In this document: one piece after another, positions 16,038 through 23,374 of the stretch
Layout: the number at the start of each line of letters is the position of its first letter
How positions within the stretch are numbered: the stretch's first letter is position 1
Origin: JBGTFE01 sp041747435
GTDB taxonomy: Bacteria; Acidobacteriota; Blastocatellia; Pyrinomonadales; Pyrinomonadaceae
DNA length: 26,214 bases
Direction: 5' to 3'
Assembly (NCBI GenBank): GCA_041747435.1
Contig: JBGTFE010000126.1
Coordinates: 1-26,214 of the forward strand
Notes under the pieces: generated by a model
What the model was told of the DNA's origin: nothing
Seen by the model: the letters and a program-made list of their open reading frames with translations, nothing else
Databases searched by the model: none
Program-made: the position numbers and the translations under genes

Positions 16038-17075
16038 ATGAAAAATCATCTGTTTTCAAATATTTCGCACTCACTCAATGTTGTCGCGATCGGCGGCGGA
16101 AACGGACTTTCGACGCTTTTAGGCGGTCTGAAAAGATTTGTGAAAGCCGCGGAAAACGAGCCTGTGTTCCTCGAAAGTCTTTCGGCTATTGTCGCGGTTT
16201 CCGACGACGGCGGAAGTTCCGGACGCCTCCGGGACGAGCTGCAAATGCTGCCGCCGGGCGATATTCGCAATTGCATCGTCGCGCTTTCGGAAGATTCGCA
16301 GCATTTATCAAAGCTTTTCCGGCATCGTTTTCGCGGCGACGGCGACCTCGGCGGGCATAATTTCGGCAATCTTTTTCTCGCGGCTTTGACCGAGATCACC
16401 GGCGATTTTGCGGAAGCGGTAAAACTTTCATCGGAAATTCTAGCGAGCAAAGGTCATATTTTCCCGGCGACGGTTGCCGACGTTCGTCTTGCGGCGGAGC
16501 TAAAAGACGGTTCGGTTGTGCGCGGCGAAACCAACGTCGGAAAGGTAGGAAATTCGATAAAGCGGCTTTATCTCGAACCCGAAAACTGCCAGCCGCTTCC
16601 GGAAGCGCTCGCGGCGATTCAGAAATCCGACGTTATCACCGTTGGTCCGGGCTCGCTTTTTACGTCTCTTTTGCCGCCGCTTCTAATCGAAGACGTCGCG
16701 CAGGCGATCGGCGATTCGCCGGCAACGAAGATCTTTATTTGCAATTTGATGACGCAGCCCGGCGAAACCGACGGACTGACTTCGCGAAAACATCTTGAAA
16801 TCGTGCGCGAATACGCGCCTCAGATCGATTTCGATTACGTCGTCGTAAACAATCGTCCGATCAGCGACGAACAATCGCTGCGATACGCCGGCGAAGGTGC
16901 TGAGCAGATCGGCGTTCACGGCTCGATCACGCCCGAAACAATTGAAGGAGCGGAAGTCGTTTATGGTAATCTATTGGACGACGGCGATATGGTGCGGCAT
17001 CATCCGGAAAAGTTAGCGCAGGTCGTTTTGCTGTGCGCCGTCCAGCCGAAAAGACGCGCAATGATTTTCCGCTAA
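16038..17075 (+). CDS. yvcK: YvcK/GlmR-type gluconeogenesis and cell-wall regulator (CofD-like fold)
   Basis: 345 residues with the CofD-like Rossmann fold: VVAIGGGNGLSTLLGGLK (15-32), VSDDGGSSGRLRDE (54-67), PPGDIRNCIVAL (72-83), HNFGNLFLAAL, GPGSLFTSLLPPLL and VVVNN. In Bacillus the family member YvcK, renamed GlmR, binds UDP-GlcNAc and stimulates GlmS, linking carbon state to amino-sugar supply. That role is supported here by position: glmU follows after 7 bp and glmS lies about 2.7 kb downstream on the same strand. No good ribosome binding site is visible before the ATG; the start is chosen because it gives the family's usual N-terminus about 12 residues before the first strand. Confidence 0.9.
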   Translation: MKNHLFSNISHSLNVVAIGGGNGLSTLLGGLKRFVKAAENEPVFLESLSAIVAVSDDGGSSGRLRDELQMLPPGDIRNCIVALSEDSQHLSKLFRHRFRGDGDLGGHNFGNLFLAALTEITGDFAEAVKLSSEILASKGHIFPATVADVRLAAELKDGSVVRGETNVGKVGNSIKRLYLEPENCQPLPEALAAIQKSDVITVGPGSLFTSLLPPLLIEDVAQAIGDSPATKIFICNLMTQPGETDGLTSRKHLEIVREYAPQIDFDYVVVNNRPISDEQSLRYAGEGAEQIGVHGSITPETIEGAEVVYGNLLDDGDMVRHHPEKLAQVVLLCAVQPKRRAMIFR

Positions 17076-17082
17076 AAATTCT

Positions 17083-18522
17083 ATGGAAAGCACATTTTCC
17101 GACGGGAAAAAAACGCTCGATATTTTGATCTTAGCCGCAGGTTTGGGCACGCGGATGCGCTCAAAACTGGCTAAGGTGCTTCACAAACTCGACGATCGTC
17201 CGCTGATCGGACACGTTTGCCGCACGGCAGCCGCGCTTGCGCCGCGCAAAGTTTATGTCGTCATCGGACATCAAGGCGAAGACGTGAAAACGGCTGTTTT
17301 GGAAGAATTGGACGAGAACCACGCCGAATTTGTCTGGCAAGAGGAACAGCTCGGCACCGGGCACGCCGTCAATTCGGCGCGCGAATTTCTTGCAGCGGAA
17401 GATTCGACGCTTCTTGTTCTTTCGGGTGATGTGCCGATGATCCGCGCAGAAACTCTCGCTGCTCTCGTGCAGCAGCATCACGCGCATCGCGGCAAAGGCG
17501 CCGCCTGCACGATCGTGACGGTAAAGCTTGATGATCCAACAGGTTACGGCAGAATCGTCCGGGATGAAGAAGGGCTGTTTGAAAAGATCGTCGAGCAAAA
17601 AGACGCAACCGATGAGGAAAAATTTGTTAGGGAAATTAATTCGGGAATTTACTGTTTCGATACAAAAAGGCTTTTCGACGCGCTTTCAAAGGTTCAAAAT
17701 CACAACTCGCAAGGCGAATATTATTTGACGGACGTTCCGACGCTTTTGCAAAATTCGGGCGAGCCCGTTTCGCTCTATCAACACACTGACACGCGCGAAG
17801 TTTCCGGCATTAATAATCGCGCCGAGCTCGCCGCTATGGAGCGAATTTTATGCCGCCGGACGATCAAGCGGATGATGCTCGATTTTGGCGTGACGTTTAT
17901 CGACCCGCAAAATACATACATCAGCGAGCGCGCAAACGTGGCGCGCGACACGGTGATTTATCCGAACGTGAAGGTCGAAGGTGAAACCGTGATCGGCGAA
18001 GGCTGCACGATACGGCAGGGAACGCGGATCACGAATTCAAAGATCGGGCGCGAAACGGAAATTCGCGATAACTGCGTAATCACAGATTCGGAAATAGCTG
18101 ACAACTGCACGGTTGGACCTTTCGCGCATCTTCGCGGGCACGCGCGAATGGAAGACGGATCGAAAGTCGGAAATTTTGTCGAGCTCAAGAAAACCGTTCT
18201 CGGTCGCGGCTCGAAAGCAAGCCATTTAACTTATCTCGGTGACGCGATCATCGGCGAGAATACAAACATCGGTGCCGGTACGATCACCTGCAATTACGAC
18301 GGTAAAAACAAACACGTTACCGAGATCGGCAACAACGTGAAAATCGGCTCGGACACGATGCTCGTCGCGCCGGTAAAAGTCGGCGACGGCGCGGTAACCG
18401 CTGCAGGTTCTGTCGTGAAAGACGATGTGCCGGCGGATTCTCTTGTCGCGGGTGTGCCGGCGAAGGTGAAGAAAAATTTTAAGGAAGGGATTCAGAAAGC
18501 CGCCGAAGCGTCAAAAGAATGA
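17083..18522 (+). CDS. glmU: GlmU, bifunctional GlcN-1-P acetyltransferase / GlcNAc-1-P uridyltransferase
   Basis: Makes UDP-GlcNAc, the precursor of peptidoglycan and lipopolysaccharide, in two steps. 479 residues. N-terminal nucleotidyltransferase domain with ILAAGLGTRMRSKLAKVLHK (about 16-35; the usual signature is L-x2-G-x-G-T-x-M). C-terminal left-handed beta helix of hexapeptide repeats from about 255 on, with SHLTYLGD (catalytic His region), IGAGTITCNYDG and the ending VAGVPAKVKK. The length is slightly above the 456 residues of the Escherichia coli enzyme, mostly at the two ends. It starts 7 bp after yvcK without a clear ribosome binding site, so translation may be coupled. Confidence 0.95.
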   Translation: MESTFSDGKKTLDILILAAGLGTRMRSKLAKVLHKLDDRPLIGHVCRTAAALAPRKVYVVIGHQGEDVKTAVLEELDENHAEFVWQEEQLGTGHAVNSAREFLAAEDSTLLVLSGDVPMIRAETLAALVQQHHAHRGKGAACTIVTVKLDDPTGYGRIVRDEEGLFEKIVEQKDATDEEKFVREINSGIYCFDTKRLFDALSKVQNHNSQGEYYLTDVPTLLQNSGEPVSLYQHTDTREVSGINNRAELAAMERILCRRTIKRMMLDFGVTFIDPQNTYISERANVARDTVIYPNVKVEGETVIGEGCTIRQGTRITNSKIGRETEIRDNCVITDSEIADNCTVGPFAHLRGHARMEDGSKVGNFVELKKTVLGRGSKASHLTYLGDAIIGENTNIGAGTITCNYDGKNKHVTEIGNNVKIGSDTMLVAPVKVGDGAVTAAGSVVKDDVPADSLVAGVPAKVKKNFKEGIQKAAEASKE

Positions 18523-18559
18523 TTTTGTGATAAAATCGGTTTCAGCTAAGGATACAGCG

Positions 18560-18709
18560 ATGACCAAGAAGCCAAAAATTGTTAAAGAGGTGAAAACCGA
18601 GCGCCCGGAACGCATGAAACTTTCGGCGGAAGAATCTTTAAAGCGTACGAAAGAATTTGATAAGCGGAGGGATAAGTTCATTGCCGCTATCCGCAAAGGG
18701 AAGAATTGA
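18560..18709 (+). CDS. Small basic protein, first of an overlapping pair, 49 aa
   Basis: Begins MTKKPKIVKEVKTERPERMK and ends in RRDKFIAAIRKGKN; strongly basic and probably helical in its second half. AAGGA eight bases before the ATG at 18560 supports this start over an upstream one at 18527. The next gene starts inside its 3' end (29-bp overlap). Small basic protein plus overlapping partner resembles toxin-antitoxin and similar two-gene modules, but no family was recognised with certainty. Confidence 0.55.
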   Translation: MTKKPKIVKEVKTERPERMKLSAEESLKRTKEFDKRRDKFIAAIRKGKN

Positions 18710-19013
18710 GGTTTATCTTCCAGATTTACCTGATCCTATCTATCAAAATTTATTGCAGGCTTTTGAGGATGAATTCACATACAACTTCGGCGGCTCAAGT
18801 ATTATCCACGGGCTTGACGGCAGTTATCTTTCAAAATTTGGCGAAAAAATTAAAGACCGCATCAACCTTATTTACGCAGACACGCCGTATTCGTTTCGGG
18901 AAAACGAAGACATGCTCTCGACCTATGCGGAAAAGTTGAGAAATGCCGCCTCTGATGCGTTAGAAGAGGAAGCGGTTTTGGTCGTTGTTTGGCAAGTTTA
19001 TCATTCAATATAA
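18681..19013 (+). CDS. Hypothetical protein overlapping the 49-aa gene, 110 aa
   Basis: Likely start is TTG at 18681, with GGAGGG nine bases upstream; an alternative TTG at 18657 would come before that site. Conserved-looking segments are GRIEVYLPDL near the start, FTYNFGGSSIIHGLDGSYLS in the middle, INLIYADTP, and the end EEEAVLVVVWQVYHSI. The alternating strands and helices suggest a compact alpha/beta fold. I recall similar uncharacterised proteins encoded beside small basic partners in cyanobacteria and acidobacteria, but cannot verify this. No membrane segment is visible. A decayed copy of the glmS 5' end starts 10 bp after the stop. Confidence 0.6.
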   Translation: MPLSAKGRIEVYLPDLPDPIYQNLLQAFEDEFTYNFGGSSIIHGLDGSYLSKFGEKIKDRINLIYADTPYSFRENEDMLSTYAEKLRNAASDALEEEAVLVVVWQVYHSI

Positions 19014-19022
19014 AGTAAAAAT

Positions 19023-19133
19023 ATGTGCGGAATTGTCGGATACACTTTAAATAAACAAGTCGTGCCGTTGATCATTGAAGGTTTGCGAGAGCTCAAATAT
19101 CGCGGGAAAAACTTCTTGGAGAATCTTACCTGA
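19023..19133 (+). pseudogene. Decayed copy of the glmS 5' end
   Basis: Encodes MCGIVGYTLNKQVVPLIIEG and then LRELKYRG, matching the first 28 residues of the real GlmS (19758) with few changes, then diverges and stops at TGA 19131-19133. By eye 74 of the first 83 bases are identical to 19758-19840. After that, GGGAAA...GAATCTT...TTAAATCC resembles the real gene near 19907-19943, as if about 22 codons were deleted in this copy. The bases before both ATGs are also alike (ATAAAGTAA...AAAAATATG). The fragment retains Cys after Met but no complete glutaminase domain. Confidence 0.75.
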
Positions 19134-19171
19134 TCGTCGTTCATTAAATCCATCATTACTAAAACACTGGT

Positions 19172-19753
19172 ATGAAAAAACAAACTTGGCTCACTTTATT
19201 TTTGTTTACATTTTTGTGTGTTTTCACTTGTTTCGGACAGCGGCTCGAAACGCAGATTAAAATTCAGCGTCCCGATTACAGCGGAACGTGGAAATTCAAT
19301 GCTGAAAAATCCCGCGGACTGGAAAAATCGCGACCAAAGGATACGGGATTGTCGTATCTGATGATCATCGAACAAAATCTTCCAGCGATCGGAATAACCG
19401 TCAAACAGCAGCGCGGAACGGGCGCGGATGAAAATTTCTTTGGCGGAAAACTAACGCTTTGGACGGACGGTCGCGGAGACGAGTATGTCGAGGGAATTCA
19501 TTCGGAGCCGTCTGTTTCCGGATGGAAAAACAATAAATTAACCGTTACACATTACAGTTTCGTCAAGACGGAGCCGAAACAAATTACTTCGATCGAAGAA
19601 TATGAACTGTCAGCTGACGGTAAAACGCTGACGAACACTTGGAAGCGGACTTCGTTTAAATATATCGTTGACGATAAGAATGGAACTTTTAAAGAGGAAA
19701 GATATTTTGACGATGCGGAAACTCTGATTCTCGTATTTGATAAAGTAAGATAA
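19172..19753 (+). CDS. Secreted lipocalin-like or beta-barrel hypothetical protein
   Basis: 193 residues with a signal peptide (MKKQTWLTLFLFTFLCVFTC, likely cut after FGQ). The mature part begins with YSGTWKFNAEKSRGL, a beginning common to small secreted beta-barrel proteins of Bacteroidota and Acidobacteriota, and continues with repeated beta strands (IGITVKQQRG, KLTLWTDGRGDEYV, NKLTVTHYSFV, ELSADGKTLTNTWKRTSF). Function is unknown. It is sandwiched between the decayed glmS 5' copy and the real glmS, whose ATG comes 4 bp after its stop, so glmS may be read from the same transcript. Confidence 0.65.
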   Translation: MKKQTWLTLFLFTFLCVFTCFGQRLETQIKIQRPDYSGTWKFNAEKSRGLEKSRPKDTGLSYLMIIEQNLPAIGITVKQQRGTGADENFFGGKLTLWTDGRGDEYVEGIHSEPSVSGWKNNKLTVTHYSFVKTEPKQITSIEEYELSADGKTLTNTWKRTSFKYIVDDKNGTFKEERYFDDAETLILVFDKVR

Positions 19754-19757
19754 AAAT

Positions 19758-21617
19758 ATGTGCGGAATTGTTGGATACGTCGGAAATAAACAAGTCGTGC
19801 CGTTGATCATTGAAGGTTTGCGCAAGCTCGAATATCGCGGATACGATTCCGCGGGAATTGCTGTTGTCGATGAAAATCAGCAACTTTCGCTGCGCCGCGC
19901 CGAAGGGAAATTGCGGAATCTTGAAGAAGTGATCCGTTTAAATCCGCTCGACGGAAATTACGGCATCGGTCACACGCGTTGGGCGACGCACGGGCGTCCG
20001 ACCGAGGAAAACGCGCATCCGCACCGCGATTGTTCGGGCAAGATCGTCGTCGTTCACAACGGAATTATCGAAAATTATCTGCAGCTGAAAGATCAGCTTA
20101 AAGAGCAAGGACACGAATTCAAAACCGAAACCGATACTGAGATAATCGCGCATTTGATCGAAGAATTCAGACGCGAAGGTTTATCGTTTGAAGAAGCCGT
20201 TCGGAAATCGGTTCAGCAATTGCGCGGAATTTTCGCGCTGTCAATAATTTCGTCCGACGAGCCCGACAAGATCATCGCCGTTCGCGAAGGTCCGCCGGTC
20301 GTTATCGGTTTGGGCGACGGCGAATTTTTTGTCGCCAGCGATATTCCGGCGATCCTGCAGCATACGCGCGACGTTTTTTATCTTGGCGAAAAAGAGATCG
20401 CGATTCTCACCAAAGATTCGGTTCGCGTGACGGATTTTGACGGAAACGTCGTCGAACCGAAACAGCAGCGCATCACCTGGGATCCGATCATGGCAGAAAA
20501 AGGCGGCTTTAAACATTTTCTGCTGAAGGAAATTTACGAGCAACCGCGCGCCGTTCGCGATACGGTTCGCGGGCGAGTTTCGCTCGATACGGGCAAGATC
20601 TATCTTGACGCAATGGACATCTCCGAAGAAGATTTTCGCAATCTGAATTCGATAAAAATTGCCGCCTGCGGAACGAGTTGGCACGCCGGAACAGCCGCTA
20701 AATATATGTTTGAAGAGCTGGCGCGAGTTCCGGTCGAGGTCGATTACGCTTCCGAATTTCGTTATCGAAATCCGGTTTTGTACGAAAACGATCTGCTTAT
20801 CGTAATTTCGCAATCGGGCGAAACCGCCGATACGATCGCCGCGATGCGCCACGCAAAGGAAGCCGGCTGCAAAGTTCTCGCGGTTTGCAACGTCCAAGGT
20901 TCGATGATCACACGCGAGGCGGACGGAACGATCCTTACGCACGCCGGACCTGAGATCAGCGTCGCTTCGACCAAAGCTTTTACATCGCAGATCATCGCGC
21001 TCTATATTTTTGCGCTCTATTTGGGCGAGCTGCGCGGAAAATTGAGCGAGGAACAAGTTGTCAAACACGCGCAGGAATTGATCGAACTGCCGCTCAAGAT
21101 CGAAGAGATCTTGGGTGAGGCTGATTCGATCGAAGAACTTTCGAAGGAATTTTTCCGCTCGCCGGATTTCTTGTATCTCGGGCGCGGTATCAATTTTCCG
21201 GTCGCGCTTGAAGGCGCCTTGAAATTAAAGGAAATTTCGTATATTCATGCCGAAGGCTACCCGGCGGGCGAAATGAAACACGGACCGAACGCGCTGATCG
21301 ATGAGAAGCTGCCGGTCGTTATTATCAACACCCGCGAAGAAGGAAACGAAGGAAGCGAGCTTCGATATGAGAAGACGCATTCGAACATCGTCGAAGTAAA
21401 ATCGCGCGACGGAATAATTTTGTCGATCCTCACCGAAGGCGACAAAATGAGTTCGGTTGTTTCCAATTATGTGATTGAAATTCCGGAGGTTTCCGATCTG
21501 CTGTCGCCTATACTTTCCGTCGTTCCTTTGCAGCTTCTCGCTTATCACATCGCCGTTCGCCGCGGCTGCGACGTCGATCAGCCGCGCAATCTGGCGAAAT
21601 CCGTGACGGTTGAGTAA
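19758..21617 (+). CDS. glmS: GlmS, glutamine:fructose-6-phosphate aminotransferase (isomerising)
   Basis: First step of amino-sugar synthesis: fructose-6-phosphate plus glutamine gives glucosamine-6-phosphate. 619 residues. N-terminal glutaminase with catalytic Cys2 (MCGIVGYVGNK), GHTRWATHG and NGIIENY; two SIS sugar-binding domains with CGTSWHAG, SQSGETADTI, and the C-terminal signature DVDQPRNLAKSVTVE. No ribosome binding site is obvious, and no glmS ribozyme is visible because the upstream gene ends 4 bp away. Regulation may instead be protein-level through YvcK/GlmR encoded upstream (inference). Confidence 0.96.
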   Translation: MCGIVGYVGNKQVVPLIIEGLRKLEYRGYDSAGIAVVDENQQLSLRRAEGKLRNLEEVIRLNPLDGNYGIGHTRWATHGRPTEENAHPHRDCSGKIVVVHNGIIENYLQLKDQLKEQGHEFKTETDTEIIAHLIEEFRREGLSFEEAVRKSVQQLRGIFALSIISSDEPDKIIAVREGPPVVIGLGDGEFFVASDIPAILQHTRDVFYLGEKEIAILTKDSVRVTDFDGNVVEPKQQRITWDPIMAEKGGFKHFLLKEIYEQPRAVRDTVRGRVSLDTGKIYLDAMDISEEDFRNLNSIKIAACGTSWHAGTAAKYMFEELARVPVEVDYASEFRYRNPVLYENDLLIVISQSGETADTIAAMRHAKEAGCKVLAVCNVQGSMITREADGTILTHAGPEISVASTKAFTSQIIALYIFALYLGELRGKLSEEQVVKHAQELIELPLKIEEILGEADSIEELSKEFFRSPDFLYLGRGINFPVALEGALKLKEISYIHAEGYPAGEMKHGPNALIDEKLPVVIINTREEGNEGSELRYEKTHSNIVEVKSRDGIILSILTEGDKMSSVVSNYVIEIPEVSDLLSPILSVVPLQLLAYHIAVRRGCDVDQPRNLAKSVTVE

Positions 21618-21619
21618 TT

Positions 21620-22270
21620 TTATTTAAAACCGATAGTTACAGCGTAAGTTCCGGTTTTTCCTTTTTTCCATTCCTTTCTGCCGCTGATCTCAAGCTTTTT
21701 CTTCTTTCCGTCGTATTTTGCGCTCAGCGAATTCAAAAGCTTGTCTTCGTTTTTCTTTGTAAGAAAGCCCTGAAATTTCGTTGCCAGCTCGTCAGCATTT
21801 ATCTTTTCCTTGATCACCGCTGTAAAAACGCCGGGAACCGGAATCAGATCGATCGGATTTATTCCAAGATTTTTTAATTGCTCGATAACTTGCGGCAAAA
21901 CACCGCTCTTCAAAAAGCTTTTCACGGAAGAATCGAAAACGTCGACGAACTGAACCGTAATCGACGAAACCTTCCCGTCAATTTCCGCGATCTTCTCGTC
22001 GGAATCCGAAAAACCGTTGAAACCCGAACTCAAAACGCTTGTGTCCAGCTCGACCGAATCGCCAATGCTCATCGAAGGCAGAAAACACGGCTTTTCGGCT
22101 TTCCGCCATTGCCACTGTCCGCCGTCCGGTTTGGAAACGATCGCTGCCTTCTTATCGCCTTTTTTGTCGGTGTAACCAATAAAAAAAATCAAACGAAAAT
22201 TTTTCTTGCTTTTGTCGTCGCCGAAATCCGGAAACGTAATGCCATCGATCGTTAAAGTTTTTTTTGCCAT
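21620..22270 (-). CDS. Hypothetical protein, 216 aa
   Basis: Not recognised. AAGGAG seven bases before the ATG at 22270 sets the start as MAKKTLTIDGITFPDFGDD, although the frame is open further upstream to 22372. The N-terminal half looks beta-rich (LIFFIGYTDKKGDKKAAIV), the C-terminal half is Lys-rich (KYDGKKKKLEISGRKEWKKG). No signal peptide or membrane segment. It converges on glmS with only 2 bp between the stops and reads away from the ArsR operon, so it is probably transcribed alone. Confidence 0.65.
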   Translation of the reverse strand: MAKKTLTIDGITFPDFGDDKSKKNFRLIFFIGYTDKKGDKKAAIVSKPDGGQWQWRKAEKPCFLPSMSIGDSVELDTSVLSSGFNGFSDSDEKIAEIDGKVSSITVQFVDVFDSSVKSFLKSGVLPQVIEQLKNLGINPIDLIPVPGVFTAVIKEKINADELATKFQGFLTKKNEDKLLNSLSAKYDGKKKKLEISGRKEWKKGKTGTYAVTIGFK

Positions 22271-22425
22271 TGATTTTCTCCTTTTTAAGCGCTGTCCTTC
22301 CGGGAATTTATGCCGGTAGCGGAAATAAAGGTTGCGCAACTCAGATTTTATAAAATATCTAAAAAAAAACAACGTGCGGGGCGAGTTCGCGGGCAGATAA
22401 GTTCCATAATCTTGACCGTTTCAAA

Positions 22426-22454
22426 TTGACTATATTACTCAATCGTTATATACT
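22426..22454 (+). promoter_or_regulatory. Promoter of the ArsR-rhodanese-persulfide dioxygenase operon
   Basis: TTGACT (22426-22431), 17-base spacer, TATACT (22449-22454), close to the sigma-70 consensus. Transcription would start near 22461, about 8 bases before the ATG, so the mRNA is almost leaderless. ATACTCATACT (22450-22460) is a short direct repeat that may belong to the operator of the repressor encoded next. Confidence 0.7.
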
Positions 22455-22468
22455 CATACTAACTTATT

Positions 22469-22798
22469 ATGAAAACGAATCTTTCGAATGAAGTTCTGAA
22501 CTTGGTTGCAGTGAGGTTTAAGGTTTTAGCTGAGCCGCTTCGCTTGCGGATCTTGCACACGCTTCAAGGCGGCGAAAAGAGCGTTACGGATCTGACCGAA
22601 ATGGTCGAGGCGAGTCAGCCGAATGTCAGCAAACATCTGAAAATTTTGCAGGACGCCGGATTGCTTCATCGCCGGCAGAACGGCAACGCGGTTTATTATT
22701 CGATCGCCGACGAAAGTATTTTTACGCTGTGCGAAGTCGTTTGCGACGCGTTGCAGGAACGCCTAAAAAATCAAGCGAAAATTTTGGCGTTTGAATAA
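22469..22798 (+). CDS. ArsR/SmtB-family repressor
   Basis: 109 residues, winged helix-turn-helix. The fold is clear: RFKVLAEPLRLRILHTLQGG (17-35, dimer and first helices), recognition helix VEASQPNVSKHLKILQDAGL (46-65), wing HRRQNGNAVYYSI. The alpha3 metal-binding ELCVCDL motif of classical ArsR is not present. Two cysteines, C88 and C92, sit in the last helix (FTLCEVVCDAL). Given the sulfur genes downstream, it may sense persulfide or thiol oxidation, as the SqrR and BigR repressors do, but their cysteine positions differ. It is the first gene of the operon; the next starts 27 bp after its stop. Confidence 0.88.
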   Translation: MKTNLSNEVLNLVAVRFKVLAEPLRLRILHTLQGGEKSVTDLTEMVEASQPNVSKHLKILQDAGLLHRRQNGNAVYYSIADESIFTLCEVVCDALQERLKNQAKILAFE

Positions 22799-22825
22799 AT
22801 AATCAAAAAGCTTTTGAGGTAAAAA

Positions 22826-23362
22826 ATGTCTGAATGTACTGTTTTAACATTAAATGAAAAATTAGGAAACGAAGATTTAGGTCTGATTGATGTGCGCGAA
22901 TACGCTGAATTTGCGGGCGGACGAATTGCGGGTGCGAAACTTTTACCGCTTGGCGAAATTGAAAAACGTCATACGGAACTCGACCGTTCAAAACCGATCT
23001 ATGTTATGTGCCGGACGGGAAATCGTTCATCGCAAGCCCAAACGAAATTAAAATCATTGGGTTTTACAAATGTCGTCAATGTCGCAGGCGGTTTTGAGGC
23101 TTGGAAAAAAGCCGATCTGCCGTTTGAACGCGACGAAAACGCGCCTTGGGCGTTGGAGCGTCAGGTTCGGTTTGTCGCCGGATCATTGGTTTTGGTCGGT
23201 GTTTTATTGAGCATTTTTGTGCATCCGTTTTTCATCGGACTGTCGGGATTTGTTGGCGCGGGTTTGGTTTTCGCGGCGGTAACGGATACTTGCGCGATGG
23301 GAATGATGTTGATGAAAATGCCCTGGAATCGGAAACCTTTGACCGTCAGCGGAAAGCAGTAA
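22826..23362 (+). CDS. Rhodanese with C-terminal membrane domain (YgaP-like)
   Basis: 178 residues. Rhodanese domain about 5-100 with active-site C62 in MCRTGNRSSQ; then a hydrophobic DUF2892-type domain with two membrane helices, about 113-131 (RFVAGSLVLVGVLLSIFV) and about 135-155. This is the layout of Escherichia coli YgaP, an inner-membrane sulfurtransferase that moves sulfane sulfur to thiol acceptors. GAGG six bases before the ATG supports the start. It follows arsR and precedes the persulfide dioxygenase by 12 bp, in one operon for sulfane sulfur handling. Confidence 0.9.
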   Translation: MSECTVLTLNEKLGNEDLGLIDVREYAEFAGGRIAGAKLLPLGEIEKRHTELDRSKPIYVMCRTGNRSSQAQTKLKSLGFTNVVNVAGGFEAWKKADLPFERDENAPWALERQVRFVAGSLVLVGVLLSIFVHPFFIGLSGFVGAGLVFAAVTDTCAMGMMLMKMPWNRKPLTVSGKQ

Positions 23363-23374
23363 AAGAGGAAAATT

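Noticed and set aside
19134..19757. glmS ribozyme or riboswitch upstream of glmS
   Set aside because: The interval is occupied by a coding gene ending 4 bp before glmS, which leaves no room for the ribozyme.
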